From Teratosphaeria epicoccoides (lineage: Eukaryota > Ascomycota > Dothideomycetes > Mycosphaerellales > Teratosphaeriaceae), in assembly GCA_021401465.1 (NCBI GenBank), contig JADDMT010000053.1:62001-126000 (forward strand): a DNA stretch of 64,000 bases. The letters are read 5' to 3'. The first letter of the stretch is position 1; the number at the start of each line of letters is the position of its first letter. Position numbers and translations under genes: made by a program. The notes under the pieces were generated by a model that did no database searches, had not been told where the DNA came from, and saw only the letters and a list, made by a program, of their open reading frames with translations. Positions 22,045-33,700 of the stretch are shown here, one piece after another.

Positions 22045-23991
22045 TCAGTAGAAACCCAACCCAAGGCCTCTGACAAACCTCACCTCGTTCGCGTTCCTCT
22101 CCAATGCTCTCCGCATGGCCATCCCATACTGTCTTTCGGCATCTTCCTTCGCTCTGTCGACTGCCGAAGCAGCATGCTCCTCTAAATTCTCATCGACTTC
22201 ATCACCAGCGAGCGGGTCCACATGTCCGTAGCCCAGAACGCCAAGGCGACCATCGCCTGTCCATAGTAACAGGCTTGCTTGACTCTGTAGATCCGGACGG
22301 CCGTTCGTTCCAGGCTCAGAGAAGCTGGAGTCGGATTTGGCCACAGGATACATAGGTGATATCTTCTGAACAATGTCCCCTTGCCCCGGGGCGTCGTTTG
22401 TTGCGCTGCTCCAAAGGCCGGTCATGTTTGCACCATCTGAGTAGCCACTGACAGGCGCACTGCCGGTCGCTGTGACTGGTCGGATTGATTCGTTGATGTT
22501 GTATGTCCTGACGGTACCGAACCCATCTCGCTCTGCCCACTTGAGATTGCCATCACCGTCACTAAACACAATGGCACCGCCATGAGCGGAGACGGAAAGT
22601 AGTTTCGAAGCTGACGCGGTCTGTCGATTTTGATATGGCTGGACTCTAGAGAGCCCATAGAGCTCGAGTGAGCCTTTACCTTTGTATTCTGCGGCTGCCA
22701 GTATCGTGGTTCCAGGTTGCGAACGAGCATCAATGAGAGCAGATACGGTAGCCTCAGCATTACGGACAAGATCGAGCGAGCGAGGGATCAGAGGATATGG
22801 GAATGAAGCAAGGGATGCGATCCGGGCACCAGAGAATATGTTAGTCCGTAAGCGAGGGAAAAAGCGTCGGTCGTAATTGAGCAGACTGGCAAAGCGTCCG
22901 CCGACCCAGATGCTGCTATCCTGCTCATTCCCACTTTCGTGCAATATTGACAACGGACCAGGTTGAGCTAAGGATGCGTGAGAGTATGTGGAACCACCAA
23001 TCATTTCCGCGCCCCGCGTATCTGCATGTGCTGTACGGAATGCTGGGTCCCTTGGATCGTTGAGATGGAGGGTCCAGTTCGTGCCCACGGTGATTGGTGT
23101 GTTCGATTGCGCTTCGGAAAGTGCTGTGATCGGCCAGGGATACCGCCTTGTAGATGAGATCTGGAGCGTATTTAGGTCCACCTCGTGAAGCAGACTCTGA
23201 ACCGCGAAGTAGCCTTTCTTAGTGGAGGTGTCAATCGACACACATTCCACAGCGCCTGTCTCGGTCATGATACTGCGATTCTCCGGAGTAGCTTCTGGTG
23301 ATCTGCCGGTGAGGAGTCCTGGACTTGTCTGCGCCAACAGCTTGCCCCTACCCGCCGAGCAATGGGTGGATCGAGTGGTGATGTCCCAGATACAGATACT
23401 GCCATCGTCCAGCGGCGCCACGATGTTCCTCACACCACCGGCATTGGTATCGACGAGTGTGCTCATACCAGTCGCTTCCCGAGTTGCTTCGATGTCGCCT
23501 GCATGATTATTGGGTAGGTCAAGCCATGCCACACTGATAGGGGCGTGGCGTCGAATGAACTCTTGGTAGTAGTTGAGTCGTTCATGCGCATATCCGGGCT
23601 CCCAATTAGCGAGTGCTCTTGCGCATTGCACACGTTCCTCAGCCGCTGGATTGAAAGCAGCTCTGACCTGCGGACTTTCCCTCAGCTGAGCCGCATCCCA
23701 TGTGCCAAAATCACCGGCGGGCAAAGCGCTGACGGCGCTGCGCAATTCAGCCAAAGCTGACGGCTGGACATCCAGCAGCTGCCGTCTTCGCCCACGAGCA
23801 GCAACTCGAGAATGATTGAAGCACTGATGTTTCCAGAGATTATCATCGCGGGCAAGGACGAGATAACGGGATGACACTGTTTGAACTCTTACCAAATCGG
23901 CAAATTCAAGGAGGGCCAGGATCTGGAGTATGACTTCTTCCGGCAAGCGGTCCATGTTGCTCGGGTCGGCCGGCGAAGTTGGTGGTTCCAT
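22045..23991 (-). CDS. F-box protein with degenerate beta-propeller-like repeats
   Basis: A single-exon protein of 648 residues from an ATG at 23991. Residues about 12-57 are a good F-box (MDRLPEEVILQILALLEF, then DDNLWKHQCF), which in this family docks on Skp1 in SCF ubiquitin ligases. The remainder has spaced WD40/propeller-like strands: GVRNIVAPLDDGSICIWDI, TEMIGG and SIWVGGRFASLLNYDRRFFPR, GKGSLELYGLSRVQPYQNRQ, GAIVFSDGDGNLKWAERDG and LLLWTGDGRLGVLGYG. The layout suggests a substrate-recognition propeller. The C-terminus (residues about 590-648) is helical and ends RFVRGLGLGFY, which looks conserved. Substrate unknown. The promoter side carries the GTTGAC-type repeats listed separately, starting a few bases from the ATG. 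Confidence 0.85.
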   Translation of the reverse strand: MEPPTSPADPSNMDRLPEEVILQILALLEFADLVRVQTVSSRYLVLARDDNLWKHQCFNHSRVAARGRRRQLLDVQPSALAELRSAVSALPAGDFGTWDAAQLRESPQVRAAFNPAAEERVQCARALANWEPGYAHERLNYYQEFIRRHAPISVAWLDLPNNHAGDIEATREATGMSTLVDTNAGGVRNIVAPLDDGSICIWDITTRSTHCSAGRGKLLAQTSPGLLTGRSPEATPENRSIMTETGAVECVSIDTSTKKGYFAVQSLLHEVDLNTLQISSTRRYPWPITALSEAQSNTPITVGTNWTLHLNDPRDPAFRTAHADTRGAEMIGGSTYSHASLAQPGPLSILHESGNEQDSSIWVGGRFASLLNYDRRFFPRLRTNIFSGARIASLASFPYPLIPRSLDLVRNAEATVSALIDARSQPGTTILAAAEYKGKGSLELYGLSRVQPYQNRQTASASKLLSVSAHGGAIVFSDGDGNLKWAERDGFGTVRTYNINESIRPVTATGSAPVSGYSDGANMTGLWSSATNDAPGQGDIVQKISPMYPVAKSDSSFSEPGTNGRPDLQSQASLLLWTGDGRLGVLGYGHVDPLAGDEVDENLEEHAASAVDRAKEDAERQYGMAMRRALERNANEVRFVRGLGLGFY

Positions 23992-23992
23992 C

Positions 23993-24165
23993 AGTCAATC
24001 AATACGTTGACTGGTTGATGCGGCTGACGTTTTGTCGACATGAGTTACTGGTTCTTCGAATGCTTTACTTCCTTGCACGGTGTTGACTGCTTGTTGATGC
24101 AGCTGGTTGACTGCTGATACAGGTGACTGCCTCACGCTTCAACACAACTCGTCAACCGGTTGTCT
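23993..24165. repeat. GTTGAC-rich repeat cluster upstream of the F-box gene
   Basis: Directly before the F-box ATG lies a cluster of GTTGACTG and GTTGATG motifs. Three stretches match the 48-kb locus in inverted orientation: TTGACTGGTTGA (24007-24018), GTTGACTGCTTGTTGA (24082-24097) and the palindromic core CAACCGGTTG (24153-24162). It is less regular than the 48-kb array. It overlaps the expected promoter or 5' UTR, so it could be a regulatory-site cluster or a dispersed minisatellite; the sequence alone does not decide. Confidence 0.55.
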
Positions 24166-24727
24166 TATTGCTTGCCTGGCAGATGACTAGCAGGTCGTTT
24201 GTTGGGTACCAATTATCAGCGCAGACAATCTGGCGATTGCTGAGCATATCTCGCCACCGACCATTGACTACGCCCGCTTGAGCGACATGTACACCCAGTC
24301 CAGCGATGCTTGATCGAGTGTTGTCGTAGATGGCTGCTCAAGACTCCTTGGCAAAGACTGCGATGGCGACGGAGCTGTCCCTTGGTCCATTGGAACAGGA
24401 TGGGTTCATCCCGCGCGGGCTGCTTCCGCGCTCATAATGTTGTCCGAGGCAGTGTCTCGACCGAATCGGGCAGGCACGAGGCCTATCACATGGGATAGAG
24501 ATGCTGTCACGCGATCCGCAAGGCACAATGGCGAGGCTTAAGTCTCGGCTGTGCCTCACCCTTGCGATGCAGGCGCATATGATGTCAAAGCTCCGGCTTC
24601 ATGACATTTCGTGAAGCTGCTAGAACAAGGAAGCTCTCCCCACCACATTCAAACCTCATGTCGAAGTATACCATTGAAAGCTGACTTGCATTTCCGAGAA
24701 GACGCTTTCAGAAAGACAACCACCCTG
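24166..24727. other. Divergent spacer between the F-box and GFA-like genes
   Basis: About 560 bp between the repeat cluster and the GFA-like gene. It should contain that gene's promoter. No gene or clear factor site is recognised. Confidence 0.35.
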
Positions 24728-25597
24728 ATGGCCGACTTAAATCACCTACACGGCTCCTGCAGCTGCGAGCGCAACCAATACACAGTCGTCATTCCGGCAT
24801 CTTCAGCGTCGATCGCGCAGGTCTTCTTCGACAACGGCGCGACCAACCGACGCGTGCAGGCCTCTCCCCTGACAGCATGGCTCAGGATACCTCTCGAATG
24901 GTATCACAGCACCACATACGCCCAATACCCCGACGAGACGCATGCAACCATCAAACGTTGCTTCGAGACAAGGGCATCAAATCCGCTTCTGAAGCCTACA
25001 AGAAGACAGTTCTGCGGGTGAGTCATCCAGAACCCCAAGGCGCTCTCGGCAGCGGATCCCTACTGATGCTCTACCAGATACTGCGGCACACACCTTACCG
25101 CGTGGAATGAGGGCCCGCCAGGTCTGCAGGCGACCGAGAGCTACGTGGATGTGACCCTTGGCAGCTTGCTTGACGAGAGTTTGGAGAAGCTCGAGCAATT
25201 GCGGATTTATGGCGATCTGGAGTCCGAGAGTGATGATGGCCTGGTCACTGGCGGTCGCGTCAGCAACGACGACCACATCCCGAGCGATGAAGTCGAGGCC
25301 GAGAGCATTGATCAGTCTCGGGCCTCGAATTTCACCGCCGGGACCGTAAGCTCGCCCATAAGGTCGCGGCCAGGCCATCGCATGCAAGGCCGTGGTCTGC
25401 CGTATTTCGAGGAGATGGTGGAGAACAGTCGCTTGGGAAGGATCAAGAGGCAGAAGGGTGGGCACACGACTAGCGACGGACGGAGCACTATTCAATGGGA
25501 GGTCATTGAGATTGGGGGAGACGATGAAGACATGGGTGACGCTGGGAGTGTAGGGCTCGGAAGTGGCAATGGCAGTAAAAGAATCAGGGTGGAGTGA
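24728..25597 (+). CDS. GFA/CENP-V-like protein with long C-terminal extension
   Basis: Two exons: 24728-25017 and 25078-25597, with a 60-bp intron (donor GTGAGT, branch CTGAT, acceptor ACCAG), giving 269 residues. The N-terminus has the GFA opening GSCSCERNQYTV (Cys11, Cys13), and the splice creates FCGYCGTHLTAW (Cys96, Cys99), the typical distal Zn site. The intermediate Cys-x-x-Cys motif found in most GFA domains is not visible; SPLTAWLRIPLEWY takes its place. After residue 120 comes an acidic helical segment and a tail rich in Ser, Gly and charged residues ending NGSKRIRVE. Known GFA proteins handle S-hydroxymethylglutathione or related thiols; with a partial zinc set, catalysis is doubtful. 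I infer a fungal-specific branch. Confidence 0.78.
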
Positions 25598-26607
25598 TTG
25601 GAGTCAGCTGCGAAGAGAGGTCCCGCAATTGACGATCGTCACGATTGCTTCGTGAGGGACTGAATAATGATTGCTCCAACAAGCGGGGCTGTCGAAATTA
25701 GCGATGGCGTTCGGGTGATGCATATACGGCCATGAAAGCAGCCAAGCGGCCAGAGCATACATGATTTGTGCGTTGCACCTGATGATCATCGGCCCATCAG
25801 AAGATGCCAACCGCTGAATGTCACGGTGCAGAGAGCAATGATACGATTCAGCAGCTACAGTATTTCTGCACATGTGCACACCACTGGCAGTTTCGTGACC
25901 ACACCCAGATGCCAAGATCATTTGTACCGAGAGATGCCGGTGCGACCGATGTGACGTCCGTCGTCTTCGTGGCATGCACTGACCCCCGACTCGCGACTTT
26001 GGTGTTTCCGTCCAAAGTGCGCCCTGGCAACTCACACTCACACTTGAGCAATACATCGACGAACCCAAAGCGGTGTCAGCTTTGCTACAAGGAACATGAA
26101 CTCAAGTCCTGAGCCATCGCCGAATTCGTGGTAGAACCTCGTACACATTCACGGCACCCGCACCATCCAAGCCAGTCGCGAACCAGCGTTGGGGCGAAAT
26201 GATTTTCCCGCGAGGGCTGGCGGCGGTGGGCTCGCGGAGGCGAAGCTGAAGGAGGTGTTGGGCTGTGGACGATGCGGGTGTTGGTTGAGCCGGGGCGGCG
26301 TGACGCCTACCCGCTTCCGCCGTGTGGTGTGCGAAGAGCGGATGTTGAAGGCGGTCGTGGTGGTACTCGGTTGCCTGCGGAAGGCGCTGAGACGTCTGGA
26401 ATGGCATGGTTATGTTTCCCTGAGGGGAACTGACGATGCGCACCGCTCAAAGTCTGACGCTGAAGGAATTTACGACCACGTTCTTCATGGCAGTGCAGCA
26501 ACCATGATAGACGCAAGCGAACGCCAAGACGATAATCCAAAACGCCTCGTCAATCGCAACTCTTGAACTTTTCGTACTGTGCATTTGCGAACCTGCCCAC
26601 AGCCCTC
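25598..26607. other. Convergent spacer
   Basis: About 1 kb between the GFA-like gene and the 3' end of the copper ATPase gene. Overlapping open frames at 26102-26566 on both strands lack recognisable domains. Nothing is supported. Confidence 0.4.
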
Positions 26608-29600
26608 TCAGACCGCCTCGAAACTATCTAACTGCACATAAGCACCCCTGCCCGCCTGCTCCTTCCTCGTCCTCCCCTTAATCGCATCCCGCAAGAGCCC
26701 CAACCTCGACCACATCCCGACGTTGTAGCTCCTGAATTCCGCCTCCAAGCTGTCCTCCTCAAGCATCCATCGCGGCCTCCGCCAAAGCTTCAACAACAAA
26801 CTGCTCACCACGACCGTAACACTCGAGCACGCCATCGCCGCACCGGCAGCCAGAGGCGGCAGCGTGATGCCCCACGGGAGCAGGAAACCCATCGCAATAG
26901 GCAGTCCGATCGCGTTGTAGATGCATGAGAGTAGAAGGTTGTACTTGATGCGTCGAAATATTGTGCGCGAGAGATGGAGAGAGGCGGGGATGTCCATGAG
27001 TCGCTCGCCCTTCATGAGCACAATGTCTGCCGCCTCCATAGCGACATCTGTGCCGCTCGCCAGCGAAATACCAACGTTTGCGGTTGCGAGTGCGGGACTG
27101 TCGTTGATGCCGTCGCCGACCATGGCGACGATTTGGCCCTGAGCTTGCAGTTCTTCGATGAAAGACTGTTTGCCACCGGGCAGGACGCCTGCATGGACAT
27201 TTGCGATAGGTATACCGACGAGCTCGGCGACGTGGAGGGCTGTGGCCTTTTGGTCGCCAGTGACGAGGGAGGTGCCAATGTTGAGGTTGTGGAGAGCGAC
27301 GATGCACGCGCGCGCAGAGGGCTTGAGGGTGTCGGAGAGTGCAATACAACCGGCATAGAGCTGGTTGATGGCTATGTGAATGATCGTAATGCCTGCCGAT
27401 TCTGTGCTCTGCTTCGAGGAAGCAGATGCGCGATTCTCGACGTGTGAGGGATCGTCATATCCGTCTTCGGATGAGGCAGGCACTGCAATGCCTTGGCTGC
27501 GGAAGAGGGAGACATTGCCTATAAGGACTTCGTAGCGTCGACGGTCAATCGCGGTGCGGGGCTCGACTGCAGCTGACAAGCCCTTACCCACCGTAGCCCT
27601 GAAGTCGCCGACCGTGCCATCAAGCGTGCCATCAGCAGGCAAGCGCAGGCGGGCCTTGGCCGCTACAAGAATGGCCTTCGCGATCGGATGCTCACTCCCA
27701 CCCTCAGCTAACCCGACAATAGTCCACCATAGATCCTGTCTGTTCTTCCATTCGCCCTCCGGCTTCGCCTCACAGACACTCATCTTCCCCATCGTAAGCG
27801 TGCCCGTCTTGTCAAGCACCATATGTGTGATCTTTGTTGCCGTCTCGAGCGCGGCACCACCTTTGACCAGAATACCCTGCTCGGCGCCCACGCCCGTTCC
27901 GACCATGACAGCTGTGGGCGTGGCCAGACCAAGCGCGCAAGGGCAAGCAAAGACAATGACAGCGATGCAAAGCTTTACGCAGACCATGAGCTTGCCTCCA
28001 GACGCGTCACTCATGAAAATCGCAGGCGGATGCGGTAGCAGATGCGACAGCACCATCCAACCCACAAAGGTGGACAATCCAAGTGTGATGATGATTGGAA
28101 CAAAGTACCCAGCAACCACATCCGCCATCCTCTGGATCGGTGCGCGGCTTGTCTGCGCTTCCTGGACCAGTCGCACAATCTGGCTGAGCTGAGTGTCACG
28201 ACCAGCACGCGTGACGCGGAAGTCGAGACGGCCAGCACTGTTTACGGTGCCGGCCATCAGATTCGATCCTGGTCGCTTGAAGATAGGCATAGCTTCTCCA
28301 GTCACCATACTCTCGTCCACGTAGCTCTCGCCACGTGTGACAGTGCCATCTGCTGGGATCTTGTCACCCGGCTTCAGGATGACCACGTCGCCGACCTCAA
28401 TCAATTCCGTCGGAACAGTGTGCTCCTCTCCGGCAGAACTGGTGATATCCTTGTCCAATCTACCTTTCCCATTAGTCCATGTCGCATTTTGCCAGCTCTC
28501 CGCAGCCTTCGCGGCAGCAATGGGATCAGCATATATTGTTGCTGTGCTCGGCGCCAATCCCATCAATCTGCTCAGCGCCTTACTCGTCTGGCCCTTCGCC
28601 CTGTTCTCGAGGAACCGGCCCAGCAGAATGAACGTAATCAACATCGTACTCGTGTCAAACGTCGTAGCAGGTCGTGAATGCGGCGGCACAAATATGCTGA
28701 CAAGCATAGCCGCACAACTGAAAAAGAACGCCGCGCTCGTGCCTAGCACGACCAGAACGTCCATAGTCGGCGACCCATGCCGAATGGATCGGAATGCCGA
28801 GATGTAGAAACGCCGACCTATGCCAAACTGGACGGGAATGGTGAAGAGGAGGCAAATGAGATCACCAAGCCAGATGCCGGCGAAGTGGAACCGGCCAAAA
28901 TCGAGAAATGGAAGGAACATCGGAAAGACCATTGAGATGAGGAAGACCGGTACGGCGAATGTAAGGGACAACCTGAAAGCTCGCCACCAATCCTGAATCT
29001 CTTTCGTCTTGGCTAGAGACTCCAGCTGTGCGTTGTTATCATCTGAGTCGGCCACAAGCGCATTGTACCCTGCTTTCTCAATCTGCCCGACAATTTCTCG
29101 CAGCCCGATCTTGCTGGTTGTATGTGTGATGTGCGCACGTGTGTTGCCGAAATTAATGAATGCAGCGCTGATGCCGGAAGTATTTCGAAGGTTCGCCTCG
29201 AGGTCCGCTGCGGCTTCAGGACTGGGCAGGCCATAGACCTTCAGCTGCACGCTCGAGCTCGTGGACAAAGTCTGTGTTCCTTCCTCTTGACTCGATATGA
29301 TAGTGGCATCAAATCCACGGTCCTCGATAGCTTCCACAATCCGAGCTGTCGACAGCTTCTCGGGATCGTGCAAAATGACTGCCCTCTCAGCAAGCAGACT
29401 GATATTGAAATGCGCCACGCCATCCGCACCATCAAAGCCACTCCGCACAGCAGACGTGCAAGCTCCGCGAGTCATGCCCTCGATCGCGACCGTCGTTGTT
29501 AAGAGTCTCTTGCCTTCATGTTTCCGCCGTTTCTTCGGCCCACTGGGAGTGACCTCCGCAGCCTTGGTCTCCAAGATTTCCGCGTCGAATCCAGTATCCT

Positions 29601-30093
29601 CGATCGTCTCTACCAGCTTCTCCTGCGGTATGATGCCCGCGTCGTGCTCTATCACCGCCCTCTCCGACAACAATGATATGCTGAAGCTCTTGATGCCAGC
29701 CACATCCTTGAACGCGCCTTCCACCGCCGACGTACAAGCACCACATGTCATGCCACCAACATGCAGTGTCGTAACAGAGACACCGCTCTTCATCGCCTCC
29801 GCCATCGTTTCCTCCTCCCCATCCATGTCGACATCCACCAACAGATCCTCGGGTCCCTCCGAGGTCAACACCTCCGCATCAAATCCTCGATCCTCGATGA
29901 TATCCCGTATCTGCTGGGCACTAATCTCGCTCGCGTCATGCGTCACCACCGCCCGTTCCATGACTAAGCTGACCGACACACTGCCCACGCCACCCTCATC
30001 TTTCAATCCAGCTTCAACCGACGAGGTACATGCGCCACAAGTCATGCCCTCGATCTTCAACGTCGTCGTCGTCATATGCGCCGCTGTCGCCAT
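26608..30093 (-). CDS. CCC2: Copper-transporting P1B-type ATPase (CCC2/ATP7-like)
   Basis: Intronless, 1161 residues. It has N-terminal heavy-metal domains with GMTCGAC at 16-22 and 114-120, a third with GMTRGAC at 206-212 (first Cys replaced by Arg), and a fourth copy (about 283-350) lacking the motif. Membrane segments lie at about 375-395, 405-425, 445-470, 480-495, 660-690 and 705-730, with CPC at 717-719 in the copper path and a C-terminal pair at about 1045-1100. TGE 598-600, DKTGTLT from 761 (Asp761 is phosphorylated), SEHP near 800 and GDGINDSP 993-1000 complete the catalytic set. The family moves Cu(I) into the late Golgi to load multicopper oxidases such as Fet3 and laccases. Length is normal for Pezizomycotina. 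Nup85 lies upstream on the same strand. Confidence 0.95.
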   Translation of the reverse strand: MATAAHMTTTTLKIEGMTCGACTSSVEAGLKDEGGVGSVSVSLVMERAVVTHDASEISAQQIRDIIEDRGFDAEVLTSEGPEDLLVDVDMDGEEETMAEAMKSGVSVTTLHVGGMTCGACTSAVEGAFKDVAGIKSFSISLLSERAVIEHDAGIIPQEKLVETIEDTGFDAEILETKAAEVTPSGPKKRRKHEGKRLLTTTVAIEGMTRGACTSAVRSGFDGADGVAHFNISLLAERAVILHDPEKLSTARIVEAIEDRGFDATIISSQEEGTQTLSTSSSVQLKVYGLPSPEAAADLEANLRNTSGISAAFINFGNTRAHITHTTSKIGLREIVGQIEKAGYNALVADSDDNNAQLESLAKTKEIQDWWRAFRLSLTFAVPVFLISMVFPMFLPFLDFGRFHFAGIWLGDLICLLFTIPVQFGIGRRFYISAFRSIRHGSPTMDVLVVLGTSAAFFFSCAAMLVSIFVPPHSRPATTFDTSTMLITFILLGRFLENRAKGQTSKALSRLMGLAPSTATIYADPIAAAKAAESWQNATWTNGKGRLDKDITSSAGEEHTVPTELIEVGDVVILKPGDKIPADGTVTRGESYVDESMVTGEAMPIFKRPGSNLMAGTVNSAGRLDFRVTRAGRDTQLSQIVRLVQEAQTSRAPIQRMADVVAGYFVPIIITLGLSTFVGWMVLSHLLPHPPAIFMSDASGGKLMVCVKLCIAVIVFACPCALGLATPTAVMVGTGVGAEQGILVKGGAALETATKITHMVLDKTGTLTMGKMSVCEAKPEGEWKNRQDLWWTIVGLAEGGSEHPIAKAILVAAKARLRLPADGTLDGTVGDFRATVGKGLSAAVEPRTAIDRRRYEVLIGNVSLFRSQGIAVPASSEDGYDDPSHVENRASASSKQSTESAGITIIHIAINQLYAGCIALSDTLKPSARACIVALHNLNIGTSLVTGDQKATALHVAELVGIPIANVHAGVLPGGKQSFIEELQAQGQIVAMVGDGINDSPALATANVGISLASGTDVAMEAADIVLMKGERLMDIPASLHLSRTIFRRIKYNLLLSCIYNAIGLPIAMGFLLPWGITLPPLAAGAAMACSSVTVVVSSLLLKLWRRPRWMLEEDSLEAEFRSYNVGMWSRLGLLRDAIKGRTRKEQAGRGAYVQLDSFEAV

Positions 30094-30718
30094 GTCTGCT
30101 TATGCAGCAGCACGCCGATCGATGCAATGATAAGAAAATATGCTTCGCAATGCAACATATCTGATGTGACGCTCGCCGGTTAATGACGCGTGACACAAAG
30201 GCCCGCCTCAGCTGAGGTGCTGACGTCTAGCCGCTCATTTCACGATACAATGAGCTGAAGATGAAGTTAAGGCTGAAGCTGTCGCTGTTGCTCCTGATCT
30301 GTCGTAGTCGCTGAGTAAACAAATGCCGATCGCTAAGAATACGTTACCATCAGAATAATATGGGAAAACATGCGGTGAATATCCACGAAGTACATGTAAG
30401 GAAACCCATGTTGTGAGTAAGCCAGGAGGTAACAAACACTCCTCCGGACCTCCGATCTAGGCAAAACCTCGGTGACGCTCGGCATCGTCGGCTCCGGACG
30501 ATCGGCATCGAAGCCTTCGCCGAGTCCCAAGATCAGGGGTATCCATAACTTTATTGACGACAAGGTGATTGATTGGCCGCATCATTGACTCTCCACGTGG
30601 CTAGCAAAGGCTCCTATTAGAACCAAGTCTGGCGTGACGAGCTGAACGGCTGCCGCCCTATGCTTCCATGTCGTACATGTGCTTCGTGACGACAACACCA
30701 TCGCGCAACGCTGGCTGC
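30094..30718. promoter_or_regulatory. Promoter region of the copper ATPase gene
   Basis: About 625 bp between the ATPase ATG and the Nup85 stop, both on the minus strand. It should hold the ATPase promoter and 5' UTR and the Nup85 3' UTR. No gene is seen, and no copper-response element is claimed. Confidence 0.35.
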
Positions 30719-33700
30719 TCAAGACCATACCAATGCTCCAGTCCAACCCCTTGCAACCTCCAAACTCAATGCCGCCCTTAACATCCCTAAGACCTCCTTC
30801 TCCCCACTTGCCGTCACACTCGCGGAAACAACAGCATCCAATCCCTTCCTCCAATCCCAAGCCCTCGCCACCGCTGCACTTGCCTGCGATTCGCCTGCGC
30901 TCTCCTGGCTCCGCAGCATGGTCGAAGACGCCAGCATGTCGTACCCACTCTCTCCCAATCCTGAAGCCGCCGTAGCCTTGCGGGATGATCGCAAATTATG
31001 TCCACCAGTGTTGCCGTCGTGATACGCAGCCATTGAGGAGCGTAGCAGATCCTGCGCATTCTCTTTAATCCGTCCTGGAGCGGCAGAGAAATCCTCCACC
31101 AACCTCAATAAAGTAAATACATGCTCTTTCGAGAAGATCCTCTTTGGCTGGCCGAGCAGAGGTAAGCATTCACCAAGCAGCACCAGCACGCCATCGACCG
31201 GGACAACCGACTCGATCTGCGGGTCGAAAAGACCGCCTTGAATGCAGTCGGCGGCGCTGGTAGCGACGGCGATAAGCGCGTCTGCCGCTTCGCGCTTCCG
31301 CTCCAGTGGCTTCAAAACGGTCCTTCCAAGAGACGATTCTGAGATGTTTTGGTCCCTGAGCTCGTAGAAGCGCCGTAGCGTCGCGTAGCCGCTCAGATGC
31401 GAGGCCAAGATGTCGGCGGCATCTGGGTCTGCTCTGGCCAGGCCGACCAGAGCCACGCGCTCACGACTGAGGAGCGATGCTAGTTGAGGATCCAGGTCAG
31501 CTGTTCGTGGGACAGCGGACGAGGAGAACAGACAGAGGGAGTTGAGATATGCGAGCTCATTTTTGAGCTTTGCGGTCGCGTGAGCGCGGGCGTAATAGAT
31601 CAAGGCGGAACCGTAGGTGGCTTGTGGGTTGGTGGAAGTAGCGAGAATGTCGGCATAGCGCTGTAGAATCTATCAGTGTGTATTAAACGCATTAGCCTTC
31701 GCTGACCTACCTCAGCGATTGCTCTCGCCTGCTCAGACAGTCCTTGCGCACTGCAAGCCGCCAGTATGTTGTCGACCGTCGCTTCATTCGTGAGCTCGAT
31801 TCGTTCAAGCAGCTCACGTATCTTCTCCGAACTGGCCGCATGATCATCAAGCCGCCCAAGCACAGCAATGGCCAGCTCCCAGCCTTCTCTCACAATTTTG
31901 CCGTCCACACTCTTCAACTCTGCCTTTCCTGATAGCACATCCGCATACTCGCTCAGAATCTCGTCCCGCTCGACATCGTGACCTTGAGAGGCACCTTGAC
32001 CTGGTCCGTGACTAAGCACCATAAGATCTCCGCTGCTGAATCCTTGCTCCAGCAGGTCCGCACCTCGAGCTCGACCTCGGGGAAGCCAGCGCCCGAGTGC
32101 TGCAAGCTCGACGGCGGCGGCTGTGACGCCTAGACTCCAGGTGCGGAGGATTGATATGACGCTTTCTAAATTGTCAAGCATGACGCATGCAAGAGCAACC
32201 TGCACTGGATCGATCGTTTCGACAGTAAAGACTTTCTCTTCGACATCCGTCACCAGCAAAAACGCATCTGCGAGACGCTTGCGATATGCTGTTGAAGGCG
32301 CAATGTCCACCTCTCGCGTCTTCTGGGTGACCTTTCGCAGGCTTTGACTCCTCGACAGATCAACTCCTGAGGCGTCCTCGCCATCCCACCAGACCGTCAA
32401 AAAGATGGCAGCTTCCAGCCAATCTTGTGACGAGTCTATTATCTCATCTTCGTGGCCGAGCATGATACCGTAGAGTAGCTTCAGATTCTCGTAGATGGTC
32501 CACGGAACCTTGCTCTCGGCCCTTCTGCTTTGCGTCGACATGTTCATGCTTTCGCCAAACATGTTTGCTGACCTAATTGCAGCCGCTGCCTCGATATCGT
32601 CTTGCTCACCAGCAAACGCTTCCAAATCTTTGTACGCTTGTCGAACAACTTGTCGGTAAGCTGCCCATTGGCCGCTCTTGACGTCCCAATCTTCGTACCT
32701 CAGGCCTGGCGAATGTCGAAGAATTTCTACGCAGCTTCCAACGACGTGTCCGATGCTTGCAATCTGTGCCTGGCTGTATCGTGCATTATCTTCGCCCAAG
32801 TCCTCGTCCGCAGTCGCTGCGTGCTCCCATTGCGCCTCGCTCAGCAACGCAGAAGCCCGGTCAAATTTGCCGCGAACTATGCAAGCAAATATACAGTCCC
32901 AGAAGCGATCGTGCGCCGTAGCCGAGGGTTGCGCTCGCCAGATGGTGTCAAAATCGTCCGGGAAGGGATTGTGGTAGGCGTCCAGCCAGTCGAGCAGTGC
33001 TCGTGGGATTGGGGCGGCGTGTGACTGACCCCGTTTGGACAACACCATCTGGCGCGATGGCCGCGTTGAATGCGCCGAATGCGGATGATGTATCGAAAGC
33101 AAGAGCGATGCAACATAGCTTGCCCTCGAGAACCCATCTTTCGCCTCGGGTCCCACGCCGGCCTCGTTCGTCTTCTTACTTGCGTGCTTCTGCCATAATC
33201 GTGAAAGCTCAGTGACGCGCTCGGCGGTGGCTGCGTCTCTCTGACCCGCACGCTGCTCAGCTAGCCTATCCAGCTCAGACAAGACCTTCTCCTGCTCCAG
33301 AATGACATCATCCGGCTCTTGCAAAGCGGCAGGAGATGCCTGACTTGTGATACCACGGGCAATATCCAGATACTGGCTCGGCGCAGACTCCCTCACCCTG
33401 CCACTCCTACTCCGTTTGAGACCTCGTGGACTGCTCATGATCGAGCTCATGAAAGCACCTTGCTGCGGCGGTTGCAGCTTGAGTGCATGTACGTGATCAT
33501 AGCCTTGTGATGCATCAATTCCGTCGTCTCCCTCGCCTTCCACATCCTCATCGCCGTCATCTTCCTCGCCCGGCGGGCTGCTATCTGGTACTGTGAAGCC
33601 TCGCCGTGGAGGCGTATTGCCGCGCCGCCCGAATGTGTTGCCCAGTACCGAGCTCCCGTACGCCGAACGTGGCGGCGGTCCACGGGGCGTGGTGGACGCG

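Noticed and set aside
26102..26566. Overlapping frames on both strands downstream of the copper ATPase
   Set aside because: No family similarity, no splice partners and biased composition.
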